In this document: one piece after another, positions 7,919-15,750 of the stretch
Layout of the letters: every line of letters begins with the position of its first letter
Numbering within the stretch: position 1 is the stretch's first letter
From: Bacteroidota bacterium
Lineage (GTDB): Bacteria > Bacteroidota > Bacteroidia > UBA7662 > CANHCV01
Reading direction: 5' to 3'
Assembly (NCBI GenBank): GCA_027488715.1
Contig: JAIYBD010000220.1
Span: forward strand, 1 to 27,682
Length of the DNA stretch: 27,682 nt
Position numbers and translations under genes: made by a program
Notes under the pieces: model-generated
Database searches by the model: none
The model's input: only the letters and a program-made list of their open reading frames with translations
What the model was told of the DNA's origin: nothing

Positions 7919-9444
7919 TCTAGGTTGATTTTAATGAGGGTGCTTTTTTTGTTTTTCAATCCGCCAAAAATAAGGTGTTTTTGGTCTGTATTCATCCCTG
8001 TTGTTTCATCTAAAAAAAGATTTTCCTTTTTATTGATAAAAACCAATTCCTTTCGCCAATTTTGATTCCATTGTGGCGAAAGAATGACACAAGAAGGAGT
8101 CTTTCTCCTTTTCTTATGGGTTGAATATTCATCTCCAAAGAGGAATTTCAGTTCTCCATTTTGAAAAAAAGAAAATCCAGCATCTCCTTGTAATAAAGGA
8201 ACATCGTATTCACGGTATCGAGGAAAAACACAGAGCTTTGCCTCGGTTGAATCGGGATGAATAGTTATCAACAGCACATCACCATAGGAATAAACCCAAT
8301 TGCAATTTGGAATTCCTCGAGATATTTGGCTACATTTTTCGTATTGGTCGAATGCTTGAATCACCAAAACTTCTTCATTATTTTTTAGTATGATGTTGAA
8401 AATTTTAAAGTTACGTTGGTTGTTTCGTTGCAATCCGATCCAATGTCCCGATAGTCGATGAAAGCTTTGCGTTACCGATTTGATTTGTTGGCTATTCAAG
8501 GAAATGGGAATCTTTTCGATAAGCAATTCTGAATCGGAATGAATTTCCCAACGGCGAACTTGATGAAAAATGGAACGGTTATTAGGAAATTCTAAGGCGA
8601 AAATGAGCATGGAGTTTCGCCGTTTAATCATCTTGAACTCTGCATTTCCAGCATCGATAGGAATTGTAAATTTCCGAATGGAATGATTTTGAGGGTTGAA
8701 AATCCAGAATTCCTTTTGTGATGTTGCTCCATTAAATCTGTTGGTGACGATTAATCCCAATTTACCATTTTCGAATTCAGAAAACCCTTCCAGGAATTGC
8801 CCTTTTTCTGGCAACATCGAGGGAATGGGCGAGGAATCGATTTGCAGATTATTTAGATCGACTCGTAGTAGTTGTAAACCCAAGGAATCGGGATGTTTAA
8901 AAATTTCGAAGGTTCCCAACAACGAAGTGGAGTCATGAGAAAAGCGAAAGTTGGGAAAATGGTTTTTGTATCGCTTGTCTTTGCTTTTCCAAATCGGAAT
9001 CCATGGGCTAGTTTCGAAGGATTGCCAGGTTGTTTTTCGAATGAAGTACGATTTTTCTATTCTTCGGGAATCATAAAAACTGCCAATTTCGAAAATTCCT
9101 TTGGGTGAATAAAACTTTTTGTAGGGAACCACGGAGATTCCATCTTGACTACTTCTGGCTTGCGAAACAATAAGGTTTTCCCGAATTAATTTCAGATCAG
9201 AAGTGCGATACTCAGCAAAGGCGAACTCGCTTTTGCTCGCTCTTTTGAATCGGGTTTTGTACGTAACAAAAACACTCGAATCGGAACAAAAAACAGGAAT
9301 CGGTGTATTTCTAGCACTAGAAATAATTTCGCCGGAAAAAAATTGAGGTTGTTTGTATTCTTGGGCGAAGGCCAAACTATTCAACATCAAAAATCCCCAT
9401 CGAAAAAAATCCTTCAATTCTGAATGAAAATTGAATGGTTTCAT
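7915..9444 (-). CDS. Secreted protein of unknown function, paralogue of the next gene upstream
   Basis: I do not recognise a named family. From the ATG at 9444 the protein has 509 residues and begins with a plausible signal sequence ending LAFA before QEYK; a TTG at 9456 would add four residues. The body is beta-rich with repeated short strands, which suggests a propeller or stacked beta repeats, though no clear repeat unit stands out. The last third aligns with the neighbouring gene: a C-x9-C pair (C371, C381) followed by x4-Y-x-Y-x-D-[VI]-L, then GDAGF..FQNGELKFLF and a C-terminal INLE. The conserved Cys pair suggests a disulfide, fitting export. It starts 16 bp (ATG) after the upstream gene and overlaps the metalloprotease start by 4 bp. 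Confidence 0.75.
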   Translation of the reverse strand: MKPFNFHSELKDFFRWGFLMLNSLAFAQEYKQPQFFSGEIISSARNTPIPVFCSDSSVFVTYKTRFKRASKSEFAFAEYRTSDLKLIRENLIVSQARSSQDGISVVPYKKFYSPKGIFEIGSFYDSRRIEKSYFIRKTTWQSFETSPWIPIWKSKDKRYKNHFPNFRFSHDSTSLLGTFEIFKHPDSLGLQLLRVDLNNLQIDSSPIPSMLPEKGQFLEGFSEFENGKLGLIVTNRFNGATSQKEFWIFNPQNHSIRKFTIPIDAGNAEFKMIKRRNSMLIFALEFPNNRSIFHQVRRWEIHSDSELLIEKIPISLNSQQIKSVTQSFHRLSGHWIGLQRNNQRNFKIFNIILKNNEEVLVIQAFDQYEKCSQISRGIPNCNWVYSYGDVLLITIHPDSTEAKLCVFPRYREYDVPLLQGDAGFSFFQNGELKFLFGDEYSTHKKRRKTPSCVILSPQWNQNWRKELVFINKKENLFLDETTGMNTDQKHLIFGGLKNKKSTLIKINLE

Positions 9445-9460
9445 GATGGGGATCAATGAT

Positions 9461-10966
9461 TTAAAGGTCTAAGCGAATAAAAATTCGATTTCTTTTCTCC
9501 AAACCGATTAGGAACAAGGATTCATTCACCAACACACCGGAAGCGTCGGAAATGTAAACTCGACTTTTGTTGGTGATATCTATCGGATTTCTTTGGGGAG
9601 TTTCTGATCCATTCATGGAAATTAAAACAGGACCTACGTTATTTCTAGCTGTTTTTTTAGAGACATCAAGGATTTCTCGATCAAAGAAAAAGTTGATGTT
9701 CCCATTTTTTAAAAACGGAATTCCCAGATCACCTTGAGGCATATAATACGTCGATGTAAAATTGTGGGGGATGAGATTGACCCAATTGATTTCTCCATTT
9801 GATCCGGTCGCAATCACCAAAATATCCTTGTAAACATAATAAGTTCTGCAATTGGTGACTCCTCCAGAGGTTGTTGTACATTGCTGATAAGAGTAATGGT
9901 ACTGACAAATCACATAATTTTCATGGGTTTGTGGATTGTTTAAAACCTTGAAAATGTAGAATTTAGATGAAAGACTTTCTTTTCCTCTTTTCGCCAATCT
10001 TGTACGTGATGCCTCCTCTAACTTGGAAATCATCTCTTTGCTAAAAAGGGATGGTTTTAATGGAGTCATAACTTTGGTATCTGTATTTAAGGAGGAAGTT
10101 CCTATTCCCGTGAATTTTGATTTTTTGGTCAAAAGCGTAATTAAATCCAATTGATTATTATTTGCAACTGGAAAATGGCCCATGACTTTGTAATCTTCCG
10201 ATTTGATTCGATGTTCGGAAACCGTGCCATCTTTAGGGTCGTACTCAAACGTGAGTAGCTGATCATTCGTGCTTTCATCTTGATCTTTATTTTCTACACG
10301 ACGTCCGCGGTACTCGGTGGTAATGGCGATCTTTTGATTTGGAAATCGAAACACCCGTTGAACATCCAAATTTCTGGGTGAATAAGGAAGAGTTACTTCA
10401 TGATTCGAGATTTTACTTCCATCAATTCCTAAAAAAATGATTTGAATTCGTTGTTCGGACTCATTTCTAGCTTCCAATTCGATGACCATGGGTAGGTCTT
10501 CGGACCCTGGTTCATTGAGAATTTTCCAATTGGAATTTTTAGCACCTTTTCCATCAATAGAATGAATTTTGGTCCAATCTTTTTGGATTTCGAGTCCTCC
10601 ATTCAATTTTTTAATGTAGAATTCTCGGATGTTTTTTCTCGAATTGAAAGTTGTACCTAGGGCAATGATTCCATCTTTTACGACATACGATCGAGCATAA
10701 TCGATTTCATCATCAATTGAATTGCCTGAATTCAAGAGGCTTACTTCATCTTTTAAAACTTGAAATGTTTTTTGATCAAAAACTCCAAGTTTGGTTCGGC
10801 TTGCCTTGATGCTATTGGCGTGGTTAAAAACGATTTTATCACCAATAGCTCCATTAAACTGAATGAATTTGTATTTCTTGTTTAGCTTTTCAGAGAAAGC
10901 AGGTTTTACCTGAGAAAAAGAAAGAAAAGAAAGAAGGATGAAAAACAGAAGGGAAATGGATTTCAT
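9461..10966 (-). CDS. Secreted protein of unknown function, paralogue of the next gene downstream
   Basis: I do not recognise a named family. I start it at the ATG 10966-10964, which shares one base with the upstream stop (TAATG). This gives 501 residues and a clean signal peptide, MKSISLLFFILLSFLSFSQ; an ATG nine bases upstream is possible. The mature part is beta-rich. It shares with its downstream neighbour a C-x9-C pair (C363, C373) followed by YYVYKDIL, and a GDLGIPFLKNGNINFFF segment matching GDAGFSFFQNGELKFLF. The segment GSNGEINWVNLIP resembles beta-propeller-like repeats seen in some Bacteroidota surface proteins; that is a resemblance, not an assignment. Tandem duplication followed by divergence is the simplest reading. 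Confidence 0.75.
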   Translation of the reverse strand: MKSISLLFFILLSFLSFSQVKPAFSEKLNKKYKFIQFNGAIGDKIVFNHANSIKASRTKLGVFDQKTFQVLKDEVSLLNSGNSIDDEIDYARSYVVKDGIIALGTTFNSRKNIREFYIKKLNGGLEIQKDWTKIHSIDGKGAKNSNWKILNEPGSEDLPMVIELEARNESEQRIQIIFLGIDGSKISNHEVTLPYSPRNLDVQRVFRFPNQKIAITTEYRGRRVENKDQDESTNDQLLTFEYDPKDGTVSEHRIKSEDYKVMGHFPVANNNQLDLITLLTKKSKFTGIGTSSLNTDTKVMTPLKPSLFSKEMISKLEEASRTRLAKRGKESLSSKFYIFKVLNNPQTHENYVICQYHYSYQQCTTTSGGVTNCRTYYVYKDILVIATGSNGEINWVNLIPHNFTSTYYMPQGDLGIPFLKNGNINFFFDREILDVSKKTARNNVGPVLISMNGSETPQRNPIDITNKSRVYISDASGVLVNESLFLIGLEKRNRIFIRLDL

Positions 10967-11403
10967 TAGAACCATCCTCCTCCCAAGGCTTCACGGAAGG
11001 GCCAAGGTATTCCTGCCAAAATGAGGATCAAACCCAATCCGAAAAACAAATACGTTTTCTTGAATTTTTGTTCATCAGTGGTTGCTCTTTTGGCTTTTGC
11101 AGATCCAATGGTAATCAAAACAATGGCCAAAAGCATCAATAACAAATGCTCCATGCCATAAAATCGTTGAGAAGCATTTTTCATCCAAGCCTCAGAGAAA
11201 ACCACTTTGGGTGAGGTGAAATACAAGGCAAATCCCAAAAGCAATTGAATGTGACAAAACATCGTGGTAAGCGAGTTTACCTTGGCATCTTTTGCTGAAA
11301 ATACTCCTTTACCTTTTTTACTAAGAGCATTTAATACCGCATAAATTAACAATCCAAGAACAACCCAGCGAAGTCCAGAGTGAGTGTGTTTAAGCAATTC
11401 CAT
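10966..11403 (-). CDS. Four-helix inner-membrane protein of unknown function
   Basis: The 145 residues contain about four transmembrane segments (near 10-28, 46-63, 82-102 and 118-136). The start is ELLKHTHSGLRWVVL. Small Bacteroidota proteins with an HTHSGLRW start are often labelled cytochrome b automatically. Possible haem-ligand histidines are visible at the N-terminus, in FCHIQLL and in MEHLLLM, but I see no firm haem-binding motif and would not call it a cytochrome. It is the first gene of a tightly packed operon with two secreted paralogues and a secreted metalloprotease. Its stop shares a base with the next start (TAATG). A possible weak promoter lies about 20 bp upstream. Confidence 0.75.
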   Translation of the reverse strand: MELLKHTHSGLRWVVLGLLIYAVLNALSKKGKGVFSAKDAKVNSLTTMFCHIQLLLGFALYFTSPKVVFSEAWMKNASQRFYGMEHLLLMLLAIVLITIGSAKAKRATTDEQKFKKTYLFFGLGLILILAGIPWPFREALGGGWF

Positions 11404-11423
11404 AGTTCATAATTTTATAACTA

Positions 11424-11431
11424 CGAAAGTA
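11424..11431 (-). promoter_or_regulatory. Possible -7 element for the membrane protein/metalloprotease operon
   Basis: On the minus strand the sequence is TACTTTCG, one mismatch from TAnnTTTG, 20 nt before the ATG at 11403. It sits in the 52-bp gap after the PorV/PorQ-family gene. No convincing -33 element was found. Confidence 0.3.
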
Positions 11432-11455
11432 GATACAGAATTTTGAAAATTGAAA

Positions 11456-12529
11456 TTATTCAGGGTCTAAACCGACACTGAGGGAAATAATATGACTAAA
11501 AAACGAATTCTGATTTCCCGCATTGGTCAAGGCATAGTCCAATTGAAAAATTCTTGTTTTAATTCCAACGCCAAGATTTGGAGAAAAAGTTGTGGATGGC
11601 GCCAATGCGGAAACATTCAATAAAGCGTTTCGTTGAAATTGATTGATTCCGGCCCTAATGAATACGGTTTTTTGGTAATCTACCTCCAGGCCGGCCATGG
11701 GATCTACCCCAAAACGGCGACCTGATATCAGAGTATTTCGTTTACCATCCGAAGTTACCACCAAATCCAATTCTCCTGTAACCCCAAGGTAATCATTGGC
11801 TTCCCAACGATATCCGCCTCCTACAATCAGTCTAGGCAAGGTGATTTCGGTACTTGATTTTGGGATGGAATTGCCGGTTGTGGTGAAGATAAAGGCCAAT
11901 GAGTCTTGATTTTTATACTGCCAGAAATTGACGGTTGAACCTAAATCTTTGAGATTAACGCCCAATTTCCTTCCGTATTTATCTTGGTATTGAGCACCGA
12001 CGTCGGCTCCAAATCCCCAAGCTCCACCAAAGTTGCCTACTCGTCGACGAATGATTTTAGCATTTCCGCCAAAACTCCAGTCTCCTCGATCATTTTTCGC
12101 TCCGTAACCCAACATCAAGGCAAAATCGGTCGCGGAAAAAGCTGTAATGTTGTTGTAATTCACATTTCCCGACGGTTCAATTAATGCCAATGTATTGGGA
12201 ATGTTATCAATCCCCAATCGAATGAGGTTAATGCTGGCTCCCGATTGTTCATTCACCTGAAATCCAAACCCTAAATAGTCGTAATTCGCGATACCCGAAA
12301 AGTATTCGGCGTGCATCAACGAAACTTGCCGATAATTCTCCATTCTTGCCAGTCCCGCAGGATTCCAAAATCCACTGCTTACATCGTTGGATTGAGCCAC
12401 CATGGCTCCGCCCATAGCCAAACCCCTTGCATGAACCCCTAATGTCAAAAAGTCGTTGGAATACTTGGGTGCTTGGGCTTGAATGGAAAGACCAACGAAA
12501 ATGAATAATATGACGATGACTGATTTCAA
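11456..12529 (-). CDS. PorV/PorQ-family outer-membrane beta-barrel protein (probable type IX secretion component)
   Basis: A FadL-like outer-membrane barrel of the PorV/PorQ group. PorV shuttles type IX cargo proteins to the attachment complex, while PorV2-like and PorQ relatives have less certain roles. I choose the TTG at 12529-12527. It overlaps the GH3 stop by 4 bp (TTGA) and gives MKSVIVILFIFVGLSIQAQA, a textbook signal peptide, and 357 residues; a TTG farther upstream gives a poorer N-terminus. Family features are LGVHARGLAMGGAMVA near the mature N-terminus and the SSGFWNPAGLA segment just after it. Glycine- and aromatic-rich alternating strands run to the C-terminus (ISLSVGLDPE). It is last in an operon with a methyltransferase and a GH3 protein. 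Confidence 0.85.
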   Translation of the reverse strand: MKSVIVILFIFVGLSIQAQAPKYSNDFLTLGVHARGLAMGGAMVAQSNDVSSGFWNPAGLARMENYRQVSLMHAEYFSGIANYDYLGFGFQVNEQSGASINLIRLGIDNIPNTLALIEPSGNVNYNNITAFSATDFALMLGYGAKNDRGDWSFGGNAKIIRRRVGNFGGAWGFGADVGAQYQDKYGRKLGVNLKDLGSTVNFWQYKNQDSLAFIFTTTGNSIPKSSTEITLPRLIVGGGYRWEANDYLGVTGELDLVVTSDGKRNTLISGRRFGVDPMAGLEVDYQKTVFIRAGINQFQRNALLNVSALAPSTTFSPNLGVGIKTRIFQLDYALTNAGNQNSFFSHIISLSVGLDPE

Positions 12530-14028
12530 AAACTTTGATTTTGGTGCATCCAATCAGCAATTTTACGATCATTGGATAAACGAGGTACCTTGTTTTGTCC
12601 GCCGAGTTTTCCTTGACTATGCATGTATTGAATAAACGATTGTCCTTTAACCAACCTAATTTTCGCTTCCTGCAAAATTCCTCCTACCCGTAAATCTTTG
12701 TAATAAATATTTTTAGACTGAAGTGCTTCGTCAACTTTTTTTGCTAAGTCGTTGATATTGATCATCTCAGACGAGTTTAATTCAACAAACCATTCATGAT
12801 AGGGTAGGCCAGATTCTGGGTTAACTTGGGGTGCGACATGAAACTCAATGAGTTGAGTATCCATAGATTTTAACCCTTCATTCATCGCAAATTCTACTTC
12901 TTCGCCAATGACGTGTTCTCCAAATGCACTGATGTAATGTTTTACCCTTCCAGAAACGACAATTCGGTAAGGATTCTTGGAAACGAATTTAACGGTATCT
13001 CCAATATTGTACCCCCATAGGCCAGCATTGGAATTGATGATTAGGGCGTAATTGATTCCCAATTCTACTTCTTCGAGCATCAACCGTTTTGGATTTTCTT
13101 TACCGATTTCTTCCAAGGGAATAAATTCGTAGAAAATATTTTCGTTACAAAGCAGGAGTAAACCTTTATTTTCGAGTTGATCTTGGTAAGCGAAAAATCC
13201 TTCAGAGGCAGGGAACAACTCGATGGAATTTACTTTTCGACCAATCGAATCTTCCAACTTTTTTCGATAAGGTTCAAAATTTACCCCCCCGTAAATAAAC
13301 AAGTTGAAATGTGGGAATATTTCACTGATTTTTTTACCAGTTCTTTCACTTAATACATCGAAATACATTTGAACCCAGGGTGGAATTCCGCTTATGAGCG
13401 TCATGTTTTCATGCAAAGTCTCATCGGCAATTTTGCTCACTTTGGCTTCCCAATCTTCCATGCAATTGGTAGAATAGGAGGGAAGCTGATTGGTTCTTAA
13501 ATATCCTGGAACATGGTGGTTACTGATTCCGCTTAGTCGGCCAGTATGAATCCCAGCAATTTTTTCTAAAACAGGACTACCGCTTAAAAAAATTAGTTTT
13601 CCTTTTAAGAATGAGGCATCTTGGGTATTGTAGATGTATTGAAGGATGGCATTTTTTGCACTTCCAATATGGTTTCCGATCGACTCTTTACTGATGGGAA
13701 TGTATTTGGCTCCCGATGTTGTTCCGCTTGTCTTGGCAAAATAAAGGGGTTTTCCAGGCCATAATACGTCAGAATTACCCGATTTTATTTGTTCAATGTA
13801 GCCTTTTAATCCCTCATAGTCTCGGATTGGAACATTTTGTTTGAACTCTTCGTAAGAGGTGATTTTACTAAAATTGTGATCTTTCCCAAACTGAGTATAT
13901 TTGGCCTTATGGATCAGTTGAAAAAGGGTGTCTTTCTGAATTTTTTCAGCATTAGAAGACCATTTCAACGTGTTTAGATGAACTCTCTTCGCCCATTGTT
14001 TGGCAATCCACTCTTTTAAAGTTACCAT
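12526..14028 (-). CDS. GH3 auxin-responsive promoter family protein (acyl-adenylate-forming enzyme)
   Basis: The 500 residues belong to the GH3 branch of the adenylate-forming (ANL-like) superfamily. Plant members conjugate amino acids to jasmonate or auxin; the substrate of bacterial members is unknown. ATP-binding motif I is seen as TSGTTSGAKYIPIS (100-113). Further family motifs are YGGVNFEPYRKKLE, ELFPASEGFFAYQD, YNIGDTVKF and SGRVKHYISAFGEHV, so the active site looks intact. The protein lacks a signal peptide and should be cytosolic. The ATG at 14028 overlaps the upstream methyltransferase stop by 7 bp, and its TGA overlaps the next start (TTGA). This packing with a PorV/PorQ-family gene suggests coupled expression. 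Confidence 0.93.
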   Translation of the reverse strand: MVTLKEWIAKQWAKRVHLNTLKWSSNAEKIQKDTLFQLIHKAKYTQFGKDHNFSKITSYEEFKQNVPIRDYEGLKGYIEQIKSGNSDVLWPGKPLYFAKTSGTTSGAKYIPISKESIGNHIGSAKNAILQYIYNTQDASFLKGKLIFLSGSPVLEKIAGIHTGRLSGISNHHVPGYLRTNQLPSYSTNCMEDWEAKVSKIADETLHENMTLISGIPPWVQMYFDVLSERTGKKISEIFPHFNLFIYGGVNFEPYRKKLEDSIGRKVNSIELFPASEGFFAYQDQLENKGLLLLCNENIFYEFIPLEEIGKENPKRLMLEEVELGINYALIINSNAGLWGYNIGDTVKFVSKNPYRIVVSGRVKHYISAFGEHVIGEEVEFAMNEGLKSMDTQLIEFHVAPQVNPESGLPYHEWFVELNSSEMININDLAKKVDEALQSKNIYYKDLRVGGILQEAKIRLVKGQSFIQYMHSQGKLGGQNKVPRLSNDRKIADWMHQNQSF

Positions 14029-14906
14029 GTTGCTCTACAAAATGTTCCCAAAGGTAATTTTTTTCCAAACTGATCTTCTACGAACAATTCTCCCATTTCC
14101 AGCTCTTTAACGAAGGGGAAATGTACACGCACCAAGGTTTCACTGATAAGGGGAGAAAATCCCATGGAATATAAGTTTAAAAGAAGAAACCCACTTTCAT
14201 GGTCAAGAATATCGGAAGTTAGCTGAAGCAATTCATCGATCTGTTGATTCAGTAGCCATTTTTCACCATCGGGTCCACGACCGTAAGCTGGAGGATCGAG
14301 AATGATTCCTTTGTATTTTTTTCCTCTTTTCCATTCGTTTTTCGTGAATTTAAAAGCATCTTCCACGACCCAACGAATATTGTCCAAAGAACTCATTTCC
14401 ATGTTGGTTCGCGACCAAGAAATGACTTGTTTAACCGAGTCAACATGGGTAACATCGGCCTTTGCAGCTTTTGCGGCTAAAGAAGCCAATCCGGTGTAGG
14501 CAAAAAGATTCAGCACTTTGGCATCTCTACCCAACCGCTTCACTTGTTCGAACAACCAATTCCAATTGTCGGCTTGTTCAGGAAAAATCCCCACGTGTTT
14601 AAATGAGGTAAGGGCAATTTTAAAATTAATTCGAAAATGATTCCCTGGGAATTTCATTTCCCAAACGTCGGGAACGCCTTTTTTCAAATGCCATGTGCCT
14701 CGTTCTTCGGTTGATTGGCCTTTTCCTTTTTCAAAATAAGCATCGGCCTTTTTCCTCCAAATCTCATCGGAAAGAGATTTTTTCCAAACCGCCTGAGGCT
14801 CGGGGCGGGCGGTTACATAAGCGCCAAATCGCTCCAATTTTTCACCATCGCCCGAGTCGATGATTTCGTAATCGGGCCAGGGAGGTGTAGAAATTGCCTG
14901 AATCAT
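14022..14906 (-). CDS. Class I SAM-dependent methyltransferase, RlmI-like (probable 23S rRNA cytosine methyltransferase)
   Basis: Probably transfers a methyl group from SAM to rRNA, by resemblance to the COG1092/RlmI group. With the ATG at 14906 it has 294 residues and begins MIQAISTPPWPDYEIIDSG, the expected start of this short Bacteroidota form, which lacks the RlmI N-terminal PUA domain. The frame is open upstream to an ATG at 14951 and a TTG at 14990, but those extensions are lysine-rich and family-atypical. SAM motif I is NLFAYTGLASLAA (about 133-145) and the catalytic loop is DPPAYGRG (about 204-211). It is divergent from the TrmH-type gene and overlaps the GH3 start by 7 bp. The target base is inferred only from family. 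Confidence 0.85.
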   Translation of the reverse strand: MIQAISTPPWPDYEIIDSGDGEKLERFGAYVTARPEPQAVWKKSLSDEIWRKKADAYFEKGKGQSTEERGTWHLKKGVPDVWEMKFPGNHFRINFKIALTSFKHVGIFPEQADNWNWLFEQVKRLGRDAKVLNLFAYTGLASLAAKAAKADVTHVDSVKQVISWSRTNMEMSSLDNIRWVVEDAFKFTKNEWKRGKKYKGIILDPPAYGRGPDGEKWLLNQQIDELLQLTSDILDHESGFLLLNLYSMGFSPLISETLVRVHFPFVKELEMGELFVEDQFGKKLPLGTFCRATW

Positions 14907-14921
14907 CAAAAAATCTTTCCG

Positions 14922-14937
14922 TTCTTTGTGCAAAGAA
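14922..14937. promoter_or_regulatory. Palindrome in the divergent promoter region between two methyltransferase genes
   Basis: TTCTTTG (922-928) and CAAAGAA (931-937) form a perfect 7-bp inverted repeat around TG, in the 43-bp gap between the divergent starts 14906 (-) and 14950 (+). Each arm ends in TTTG, the 3' half of a -7 box, pointing outward on each strand; neither arm has the TA at the expected place. It may be a shared promoter or an operator. Confidence 0.35.
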
Positions 14938-14949
14938 AAGCCATTTTTC

Positions 14950-15750
14950 ATGTCGGAAGTACTCCCATTAAAAATATCCTCCAAAGACAACCCAAAATTT
15001 AAGACTCTTTTGAGTTTGCTTGAATCTAAAGGTCGAAAAAAAAGCGGATTATTCCTGGTGGAAGGAATTCGTGAAATTCAACGGGCATTGTCTTCCGGAT
15101 ATCAGCTCGATCATTGGGCTGTGGCCGATTCTGAAAAAGGAGATGAAGCTTTTGAAATTATCGCTCCCCTTACGCAAAGTCAATGTTATTCATTGGCCCA
15201 ACCCCTTTTTAAACAATTAGCTTATCGTGATGAAGTGGTGAATGCTATTGCGGCATTTACCATGAAACAGAAAAATATTCATGACATTTCGCTTCCTGAA
15301 TTTCCTTTGGTCATTGTTTTGGATGGTTTGGAGAAACCAGGAAATCTTGGAGCAATTCTGCGTTCATGCGATGCTGCAGGAGCCGATGCAATTTTTATCA
15401 CGCGTCCACAAACCGATTTATTCAATCCCAATTTAATACGCTCCAGTTTAGGTTGTTTCTTTTCGCAACAAATTGCATGTGGAACAGAGGAAGAGGTTTA
15501 TCAATTTCTTATTGATCGAAAAATTCAAATTTATGCAACATATTTCGACGATGCGGTAGATGCCTTTCAACCCAATTATCGTTTAGGAACTGCATTTGTA
15601 ATGGGGGGCGAAGCTTTCGGAATTTCTGAATTCTGGGTGAAGAACAATACCCACAAAATATTTGTCCCCATGCGTGGAATTGCCGACTCATTGAATGTTA
15701 GCACTTGCACGGCTGTATTGTTGTACGAAGCCCTCCGTCAGCGCCGATGA
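14950..15750 (+). CDS. SpoU/TrmH-family 2'-O-ribose RNA methyltransferase (RlmB-like)
   Basis: A SPOUT-fold enzyme that 2'-O-methylates rRNA or tRNA using SAM; the exact site is not readable. From the ATG at 14950 it has 266 residues. An N-terminal L30e-like substrate-binding domain (about 10-100, with GLFLVEGIREIQRAL) precedes the SpoU domain. The three SpoU motifs are present: GLEKPGNLGAILRSCDA (126-142; N132 and R138), VMGGEAFGI (217-225) and PMRGIADSLNVSTCTAVLLY (240-259). Together they form the trefoil-knot SAM site. Upstream in-frame TTG codons would add residues unlike the family. Its TGA overlaps the phosphoesterase ATG by 4 bp. Confidence 0.93.
   Translation: MSEVLPLKISSKDNPKFKTLLSLLESKGRKKSGLFLVEGIREIQRALSSGYQLDHWAVADSEKGDEAFEIIAPLTQSQCYSLAQPLFKQLAYRDEVVNAIAAFTMKQKNIHDISLPEFPLVIVLDGLEKPGNLGAILRSCDAAGADAIFITRPQTDLFNPNLIRSSLGCFFSQQIACGTEEEVYQFLIDRKIQIYATYFDDAVDAFQPNYRLGTAFVMGGEAFGISEFWVKNNTHKIFVPMRGIADSLNVSTCTAVLLYEALRQRR

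Noticed and set aside
10966..11403. Calling the four-helix membrane protein a cytochrome b
   Set aside because: There are scattered histidines but no convincing bis-histidine haem pattern; the label probably comes from automatic annotation of the family.
11439..11451. AATTTTGAAAATT palindrome near the end of the PorV/PorQ-family gene as a terminator
   Set aside because: The stem is only A-T pairs with a one-base loop and no T tract, so it is unlikely to terminate transcription.
14907..14990. N-terminal extension of the RlmI-like methyltransferase from ATG 14951 or TTG 14990
   Set aside because: The extension crosses the divergent promoter region and overlaps the SpoU-type gene start. The family-like N-terminus begins at the ATG 14906.
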